Source: an uncultured Actinotalea sp.
GTDB taxonomy: Bacteria; Actinomycetota; Actinomycetes; Actinomycetales; Cellulomonadaceae
NCBI RefSeq assembly: GCF_946885855.1
Contig: NZ_CAMPHH010000191.1
Coordinates: 1 to 6,637, forward strand
Length of the DNA: 6,637 bases
Direction of reading: 5' to 3'
Position numbers and translations under genes: made by a program. Positions 1-3,964 of this stretch are shown one piece after another. The notes under the pieces were generated by a model. That model saw nothing but the letters and a program-made list of their open reading frames with translations, searched no databases and was not told the origin of the DNA. Position 1 is the stretch's first letter; each line of letters starts with the position of its first letter.

Positions 1-1239
1 GAGATGGCCGGGACGGCGGGCGGCCTTGTCTGGCTCTCCTTCCTCGCGGCGCTGGCCATGGCGCTGCTCACCGCCTTCTCCTACGCGGAGCTCGTGACGA
101 AGTACCCGCACGCCGGCGGCTCCGCCGTCTTCGCCGAACGCGCCTATCGCAGCCCGCTCGTGGCCTTCCTCGTGGGCTTCGCGATGCTGTCGGCCGGTGT
201 CGTGAGCGTCGCGGGGCTGTCACTGGCGTTCGCCGGCGACTACCTCGGTGCGTTCGTCGACGTCCCGCAGGCGCTCGGCGCGGTGGTGTTCCTGCTCGTC
301 GTCGCCGCACTCAACGCTCGGGGCATCCGGGAGTCGCTGCGTGCCAACGTCGCGATGACGGTCGTCGAGGTGTGCGGCCTCGTGCTCGTCGTCGTGCTCG
401 GGCTCGTGCTGCTGGGTCGCGGCGACGGCGAGCCGGGTCGGCTCCTCGAGGCGCCGGAGGGCACGGCCGCAGCGGCCGCCGTGCTCGCGACGGCGCTGGT
501 CGCCTTCTACTCGTTCGTCGGGTTCGAGACGTCCGCGAACCTCGCCGAGGAGCTCGAGGACACCCGGTCCTACCCGCGTGCGCTGTTCGGCTCGCTCCTC
601 GGGGCGGGCGTGGTCTACGTGCTCGTCGGCCTCGTGGCGCCGGCCGTGGTCGCGCCGTCGGACCTCGCCGCGTCCAGCGGGCCGCTCCTGGAGGTGGTCC
701 GGGCGGCCGGTGGCGTGCCGCCCGCGCTCTTCGCGGTCATCGCCCTCGTCGCCGTGGCGAACGGGGCGCTCCTGACGATGATCATGGCGAGCCGACTCGC
801 CTACGGTATGGCCCGACGCGGCCTCCTGCCGGCGGCGCTCGGGACGGTCCTGCCGGGCCGGCGCACCCCGTGGGTCGCGATCGTCGTCACCACCGCGATC
901 GCGATCATCCTGGCCCTCACCGGGGAGCTCGTCGACCTCGCCGCCACCGTGGTCCTCCTGCTGCTCTTCGTGTTCCTCAGCACGAACGTGGCCGTGCTGG
1001 TGCTGCGGCGGGACGCCGTCGGGCACGACCACTTCCGTGCGCCGACCGCGCTGCCGGTGCTCGCGGTGCTGTCCTGCCTCGGCCTCCTCACGCAGCAGGA
1101 GCCGCAGCACTGGGCGCTCGCCGGCGCCCTCCTCGTGGTGGGCGTCGTGCTCCACCTGGTGACGCGCGCGACGGGCACCCGTCCGCGTCCGCTGGACGAG
1201 GCGGACCGGGCGGGCGGGGGCTCCGGCACACGCCGCTGA
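1..1239 (+). CDS. APC-superfamily amino-acid/polyamine permease, 5'-truncated by window start
   Basis: This is an integral membrane secondary transporter of the APC superfamily, which takes up amino acids or related amines; the substrate cannot be read from the sequence. The frame is open from base 1 (Glu, then Met at 4). That Met lies inside or next to a membrane helix, so it is not the true start: the first helix with the family's substrate-binding glycine motif should lie upstream. About 11 hydrophobic segments can be seen in 412 residues, matching a 12-helix family minus its first helix. Family hallmarks are FYSFVGFETSANLAEE at about residues 169-184, followed by D-T-R-S-Y-P-R-A, the usual APC helix 6 region. 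MASRLAYGMARRGLLP, followed by the T-P-W-V-A segment, is the usual helix 8 region. The tail is short, basic and Gly-rich. The stop TGA is at 1237-1239 and sits inside a hairpin. The gene is probably unrelated to its downstream neighbours. Family assignment is secure; substrate is unknown. Confidence 0.88.
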   Translation, partial: EMAGTAGGLVWLSFLAALAMALLTAFSYAELVTKYPHAGGSAVFAERAYRSPLVAFLVGFAMLSAGVVSVAGLSLAFAGDYLGAFVDVPQALGAVVFLLVVAALNARGIRESLRANVAMTVVEVCGLVLVVVLGLVLLGRGDGEPGRLLEAPEGTAAAAAVLATALVAFYSFVGFETSANLAEELEDTRSYPRALFGSLLGAGVVYVLVGLVAPAVVAPSDLAASSGPLLEVVRAAGGVPPALFAVIALVAVANGALLTMIMASRLAYGMARRGLLPAALGTVLPGRRTPWVAIVVTTAIAIILALTGELVDLAATVVLLLLFVFLSTNVAVLVLRRDAVGHDHFRAPTALPVLAVLSCLGLLTQQEPQHWALAGALLVVGVVLHLVTRATGTRPRPLDEADRAGGGSGTRR

Positions 1240-1254
1240 GCCGTGGGCTCAGCG
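1234..1254. terminator. Hairpin overlapping the permease stop codon, candidate bidirectional terminator
   Basis: The inverted repeat CGCTGAGCC-GTG-GGCTCAGCG gives a perfect 9-bp stem with a 3-base loop. The permease TGA lies within the left arm. No T-tract follows on either strand, so a classical intrinsic terminator is not proven; U-poor hairpins are common in high-GC actinobacteria. It lies between two convergent genes, where a terminator serving both strands would be expected. Confidence 0.5.
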
Positions 1255-1288
1255 CGTCGTTGACCGGCCCCGGACGCAGCGGTGGGGG

Positions 1289-1471
1289 TCAGTCGGCGTG
1301 GCCGGCCTCGGCGCCGTCCCGGGGGTTCAGCATGTCCGGGTCGGCGTCGGGGTCACCGTCGGAGGGTCCGCCGGCGGCCGCCGCGCCGGTCCGCGGCTCG
1401 AGGTTCTCCGGATCGGCATCGGGATCCGTGCTGGGGTCGTACGGCTGCTCCGAGGGTGTCTGCTCGCTCAT
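1289..1471 (-). CDS. Small acidic protein with two DPDADP-type repeats, function unknown
   Basis: I do not recognise a named family. The 60-residue product is acidic, soluble, cysteine-free and rich in Pro, Asp, Ala and Gly, with no membrane segment or signal peptide, so it is probably disordered. It holds two 12-residue units, at residues 16-27 (DPDADPENLEPR) and 40-51 (DPDADPDMLNPR), joined by an Ala/Gly linker. The D-x-D-x-D spacing recalls calcium-binding loops, but the prolines and the lack of a glycine at position 6 make this only a possibility. I chose the ATG at 1471 because MSEQTPSEQ looks like a natural N-terminus. An in-frame ATG at 1507 would add 12 residues. Neither start has a clear Shine-Dalgarno sequence. 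It is convergent with the permease and divergent from the sulfur operon. The internal repeat and the poor fit of the overlapping frames favour a real gene. Confidence 0.6.
   Translation of the reverse strand: MSEQTPSEQPYDPSTDPDADPENLEPRTGAAAAGGPSDGDPDADPDMLNPRDGAEAGHAD
1319..1426 (-). repeat. Two 36-bp coding repeats (DPDADP units), 72 bp apart
   Basis: The units lie at 1391-1426 and 1319-1354 and encode DPDADP-[ED]-[NM]-L-[EN]-PR. By hand alignment about 26 of 36 bases match. All three core Asp codons are GAT in the first unit and GAC in the second, so the copies are old or were kept apart at the DNA level while the peptide stayed the same. Confidence 0.6.
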
Positions 1472-1562
1472 GCGGACCACGGTCGCACCGCCGGCAGGGA
1501 CGCGCATCCGGACGCCACGGCGCCGCCCGGGCCGGGGGAGACCGATACGACCGGGGGTATTC

Positions 1563-1574
1563 GGACCTTCGTCC
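1563..1574. promoter_or_regulatory. GGAC-N4-GTCC inverted repeat, DosR/DevR-box-like operator candidate
   Basis: GGACCTTCGTCC, followed by CT, has the core of the DosR/DevR box known from mycobacteria and related actinobacteria (GGGACTWWAGTCCC type), but lacks the outer G on the left side (C instead). Its centre is about 43 bases upstream of the start that the weak -10 at 1599-1604 would give, a normal place for a NarL/FixJ-family activator. It is about 100 bases upstream of the SQR-like start. A 4+4 palindrome can arise by chance, so this is a hypothesis supported by position and resemblance only. Confidence 0.3.
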
Positions 1575-1598
1575 CTGTCGGCGCGCCCGGGCCGTTCC

Positions 1599-1604
1599 TA
1601 GCGT
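1599..1604 (+). promoter_or_regulatory. Possible -10 element (TAGCGT) of the sulfur operon
   Basis: TAGCGT fits the actinobacterial TANNNT -10 pattern in an otherwise very GC-rich stretch. No good -35 hexamer sits 16-19 bases upstream, which would suit an activator-dependent promoter with the inverted repeat at 1563-1574. It would leave a 5' leader of roughly 60 bases before the ATG at 1670. Confidence 0.22.
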
Positions 1605-1659
1605 CGCCTGTGGGACGGCGGACGCCGCCCTCCGCCCCCGGCGGACCAGCGACAACCCA

Positions 1660-1664
1660 GGGAG
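1660..1664 (+). promoter_or_regulatory. Shine-Dalgarno GGGAG that fixes the SQR-like start
   Basis: GGGAG lies 5 bases before the ATG at 1670. The reading frame stays open far upstream of this ATG, but that upstream part overlaps the small minus-strand gene. Only the start at 1670 places the FAD-binding glycine motif at residue 8, the usual N-terminal position. Confidence 0.7.
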
Positions 1665-1669
1665 CCAGG

Positions 1670-2977
1670 ATGCGAAGGCTCGTCGTCCTCGGCGCCGGCA
1701 CGGCCGGGACCATGGTCGTCAACCGGCTGCGACCGCGCCTGCCGCGGCACGAATGGCACGTCACCGTCGTGGAGCCGTCGGACACCCACCGCTATCAGCC
1801 CGGGTACCTCTTCCTGCCCTTCGGGTCGATGCGCCCCAAGGACGTCAGCAGGCCGGTCCGGGCGACGCTGCGCCGCGACGTCGACCTCGTCAGCGGCACG
1901 GTGGACCGCGTCGACAAGGAGCACCGGTCCGTCCTCCTGACGGACGGCCGCGAGCTGCCGTACGACTACCTCGTCATCGCGACGGGGACGACGCCCCGGC
2001 CCGCGGAGATTCCCGGCCTCGAGGAGGCCCTCGCCGGCGGCGACGCCCACGAGTTCTTCACCTACGGCGGCGCGATGCGGCTCGCCGCCCGGCTGGCGGA
2101 CTGGCCCGGCGGACGCCTCGTCGTGCACGTCGCCGAGATGCCGATCAAGTGCCCGGTCGCCCCGCTGGAGTTCGCGTTCCTGGCCGACTCCTTCTTCCGG
2201 GAGCGCGGGCTGCGGGACGCGGTCGACCTCACCTACGCCACCCCGCTGCCGGGCGCATTCACCAAGCCGGTCTCCGCCGAGCGCCTGGGCACGATGCTGA
2301 CCGAGCGACACATCGGCCTGGAACCCGACTTCGTCGTCGAGGCCGTCGACGGCGACGCGCACGTGCTCCGGTCCTTCGACGAGCGCGAGATCGCCTACGA
2401 CCTGCTCGTGACCATCCCCGTCAACATGGGCGCGGACTTCGTGGCCCGCAGCGGTCTCGGCGACGAGCTCAACTACGTCCGGGTCGACAAGCAGACGCTG
2501 CTGTCCGTCGACGACGACCGCATCTTCGCCATCGGCGACGCCGCGAACACGCCCGCCTCCAAGGCCGGCTCCGTCGCACACTTCCAGGTCGAGGGCTTCA
2601 CCGAGAACTTCCTCGCGCACGTCGAGGGCCGGCCCATGACCGACCTCTTCGACGGCCACGCCAACTGCTTCATCGAGTCCGGCGGGGGCAAGGCTCTGCT
2701 CATCGACTTCAACTACGACACCGAGCCGCTGCCCGGGACCTACCCGCTGCCGAAGGTCGGCCCGATGCAGCTCCTGCGGGAGAGCCGGGTCAACCACCTC
2801 GGGAAGCTGGCGTTCCGCCACCTGTACTGGCACGTGCTCCTGCCCGGCCGGCGGATGCCCGTACCCGCCCACATGTCCCTCGCGGGCAAGCAGGTCCCCG
2901 ACGGCGCGGACCGCGGGAGGCCCGCCGCCGTCTCCCCCACACCCGCCGGCATCGTGCCGAGCTTCCGAGAGGACTGA
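1670..2977 (+). CDS. SQR-like FAD-dependent oxidoreductase (sulfide:quinone reductase family)
   Basis: This is a 435-residue flavoprotein of the two-dinucleotide-binding-domain family that includes sulfide:quinone oxidoreductase (SQR) and flavocytochrome c sulfide dehydrogenase. The likely reaction oxidises sulfide to sulfane sulfur/polysulfide at the inner membrane face and passes electrons to quinone. Visible features are: GAGTAG at residues 8-13 with acidic E35 (FAD ADP-binding fold); H-R-Y-Q-P-G-Y-L-F-L-P at 40-50; ATG at 104-106; Cys161 in KCPVAP; IFAIGDAAN with D290; K298 and GSVAHFQ; and Cys333 in GHANC, followed by GGGKALLIDF. The only two cysteines are these SQR-type redox positions. 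An amphipathic FRHLYWHVLLPGR stretch near the C-terminus suits monotopic membrane binding. A Pro-rich tail ends in IVPSFRED. It leads an operon, 3 bases before the tusE/dsrC-like gene. The family is secure and SQR activity is likely. A different acceptor, or a reductase role for the sulfur carrier, remains possible. Confidence 0.83.
   Translation: MRRLVVLGAGTAGTMVVNRLRPRLPRHEWHVTVVEPSDTHRYQPGYLFLPFGSMRPKDVSRPVRATLRRDVDLVSGTVDRVDKEHRSVLLTDGRELPYDYLVIATGTTPRPAEIPGLEEALAGGDAHEFFTYGGAMRLAARLADWPGGRLVVHVAEMPIKCPVAPLEFAFLADSFFRERGLRDAVDLTYATPLPGAFTKPVSAERLGTMLTERHIGLEPDFVVEAVDGDAHVLRSFDEREIAYDLLVTIPVNMGADFVARSGLGDELNYVRVDKQTLLSVDDDRIFAIGDAANTPASKAGSVAHFQVEGFTENFLAHVEGRPMTDLFDGHANCFIESGGGKALLIDFNYDTEPLPGTYPLPKVGPMQLLRESRVNHLGKLAFRHLYWHVLLPGRRMPVPAHMSLAGKQVPDGADRGRPAAVSPTPAGIVPSFRED
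2967..2973 (+). promoter_or_regulatory. Shine-Dalgarno GAGAGGA embedded in the end of the SQR-like gene
   Basis: GAGAGGA overlaps the last sense codons of the SQR-like gene and lies 7 bases before the ATG at 2981. It fixes the start of the TusE/DsrC-like gene and indicates translational coupling across the 3-base gap. Confidence 0.7.
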
Positions 2978-2980
2978 ACC

Positions 2981-3295
2981 ATGCCTGTCACCACGATCGA
3001 CGGCCGCGAGGTGCACGTCGACGCCGAGGGCTTCCTGACCGACCCGTCCGAGTGGGACGAGGGCCTGGGCAAGACGCTCGCCGCGGCCATCGGCATCGAC
3101 ATGACCGAGGACCACTGGAAGGTCATCCGGTTCCTGCGCGAGGACTTCCAGGCGCAGGGCGAGACGGCCACGACCCGGCGCGTGCAGACGGTCGGCGGCT
3201 TCCCGACCAAGCAGCAGTTCGAGCTCTTCCCCAAGAAGCCGGCCAAGAAGATGGCGTACGTCGCCGGCCTGCCCAAGCCGCGCGGCTGCGTCTGA
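2981..3295 (+). CDS. TusE/DsrC-family sulfur relay protein with a single cysteine
   Basis: This is a 104-residue cytosolic sulfur carrier that would bear persulfide on its penultimate cysteine. Family signatures are GFL at 17-19 with W25, GIDMTEDHWKVIRFLR at 38-53, the FPKKPAKK segment at 83-90 and the C-terminal arm AGLPKPRGCV at 95-104. Cys103 is the conserved CysA. The position 11 residues earlier, which is CysB in true dissimilatory DsrC, is Ala92. The protein therefore cannot form the DsrC intramolecular trisulfide and is TusE-like in chemistry. In E. coli, TusE works with TusA and TusBCD in tRNA 2-thiouridine synthesis. Those partners are not seen here, and the gene instead lies between SQR-like and DsrE2 genes, which points to sulfide/sulfane-sulfur trafficking. 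A good Shine-Dalgarno overlaps the upstream stop. Family assignment is secure; the physiological acceptor is unknown. Confidence 0.92.
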   Translation: MPVTTIDGREVHVDAEGFLTDPSEWDEGLGKTLAAAIGIDMTEDHWKVIRFLREDFQAQGETATTRRVQTVGGFPTKQQFELFPKKPAKKMAYVAGLPKPRGCV

Positions 3296-3323
3296 CGCCC
3301 GCCACCACCACAGAGGACGCACC

Positions 3324-3827
3324 ATGACCGACGCACCGATCGTCCCGTCGTTCGACGACGAGGCGGGCCAGGGCCGCAAGCTCGCCATCATCTGCTCCAA
3401 GGGCAACCTCGACATGGCCTACCCGGGCCTCATCCTCGCCAACGCCGCGCTGGGTGAGGGCGTGGAGACGCACCTGTTCTTCACGTTCTGGGGCTTCGAC
3501 ATGATCACCAAGTCCCGGATGCACGACCTCAAGTTCACGCCGGTCGGCAACACGGCCGCCCACATGCCCCAGGGCATCACGCCGATGCCCGGGGTGACGG
3601 CGATGGCGACGCGCCAGCTCAAGAAGTCGATCGCGGACCTCGGCGTCCCGGACGTGCCGGACTTCCTGGAGCAGATCGTCGCGGCCGGGGGCCACCTGTG
3701 GGCCTGCCGGATGAGCGCGGACATGAACCGGCTGACCGAGGCGGACCTCTACGAGGAGGTCGAGGCGATCATCAGCGCGAGCGACTTCATCGAGCTGACG
3801 GAGGGGGCCCAGCTGCTCTTCATCTGA
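3324..3827 (+). CDS. DsrE2-type (DsrE/DsrF/DrsH-like) sulfurtransferase
   Basis: This 167-residue protein belongs to the DsrE/F/H-like superfamily, DsrE2 branch, whose members bind and pass on sulfane sulfur. The pattern KLAIICSKGNLDMAYPGL (residues 19-36) is followed by an alpha/beta core with LFFTFWGFD at 51-59. The segment MPQGITPMPG lies at 81-90. Cys128 in HLWACRMSADM is the likely persulfide cysteine, and Cys24 in CSKG is the only other one. The end, SDFIELTEGAQLLFI, closes the fold at the family's usual length. No clear membrane span is seen, so it should be cytosolic. AGAGGA at 3312-3317 lies 6 bases before the ATG, and the gap to the preceding gene is 28 bases. It is the last gene of the operon, followed within 5 bases by a strong hairpin. 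Its N-terminal tail has IVPSFDDE at 6-13, resembling the tail end of the SQR-like protein. Direct transfer to the TusE/DsrC-like carrier is inferred from context. Confidence 0.9.
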   Translation: MTDAPIVPSFDDEAGQGRKLAIICSKGNLDMAYPGLILANAALGEGVETHLFFTFWGFDMITKSRMHDLKFTPVGNTAAHMPQGITPMPGVTAMATRQLKKSIADLGVPDVPDFLEQIVAAGGHLWACRMSADMNRLTEADLYEEVEAIISASDFIELTEGAQLLFI

Positions 3828-3831
3828 ACCC

Positions 3832-3879
3832 GCTGCCGGGGACGTGCGGCGGCCGGGCCGCACGCCCGTCTCCGGCAGC
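3832..3879 (+). terminator. Strong hairpin after the sulfur operon
   Basis: The outer arms GCTGCCGGGGA (3832-3842) and TCTCCGGCAGC (3869-3879) pair over 11 bases with one G-T wobble. The inner arms CGTGCGGC (3843-3850) and GCCGCACG (3857-3864) pair over 8 bases around the loop GGCCGG. Only a 4-base bulge (3865-3868) interrupts the right side. The structure begins 4 bases after the stop codon at 3825-3827. No T-run follows, but the stem strength and position make it the likely operon terminator or 3'-end stabiliser. It separates the sulfur operon from glgX. Confidence 0.72.
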
Positions 3880-3964
3880 CGCACGTCACCGCGTGATCAT
3901 CGGCACAGGGGCGAACCATCACCAGGGTGAGCGAAGCGGGCGCCGGACTGGCACTCTTGCCCCC

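Noticed and set aside
4..6. ATG at position 4 as the permease start
   Set aside because: Starting here would remove the first transmembrane helix, and the frame is open to base 1, so the gene is truncated by the window edge.
1615..1626. Short inverted repeat CGGCG-GA-CGCCG in the leader of the sulfur operon
   Set aside because: The loop is only 2 bases and the stem 5; such repeats are frequent in DNA of this GC content and no riboswitch-like structure surrounds it.
2981..3295. Calling this gene a true dissimilatory dsrC
   Set aside because: Ala92 replaces CysB and no dsrAB is seen, so only TusE/DsrC-family membership is supported.
1282..3327. Long plus-strand frame overlapping the SQR-like and TusE-like genes
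   Set aside because: It is an Arg/Pro/Gly-rich translation with no family features, shifted against genes with clear motifs; high GC removes stop codons from the other frames.
1598..3415. Long minus-strand frame antisense to the sulfur operon
   Set aside because: Composition is Val/Gly/Asp/Arg-rich with no recognisable motif. It runs opposite three well-supported genes and is best explained as a codon-bias shadow.
3893..3895. In-frame GTG as an earlier glgX start
   Set aside because: It would add 24 poorly conserved-looking residues before the MQIWPG sequence that normally starts GlgX, and it has no clear ribosome-binding site either.
3950..3957. Half of a CIRCE-like (GCACTC) HrcA operator before glgX
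   Set aside because: No inverted second half (GAGTGC) follows, so the half-site match is taken as chance.
3949..3960. TGGCAC...TTGC resemblance to a sigma-54 promoter before glgX
   Set aside because: The spacing between the two halves is 2 bases instead of about 5, it sits at the start codon, and actinobacteria generally lack sigma-54.
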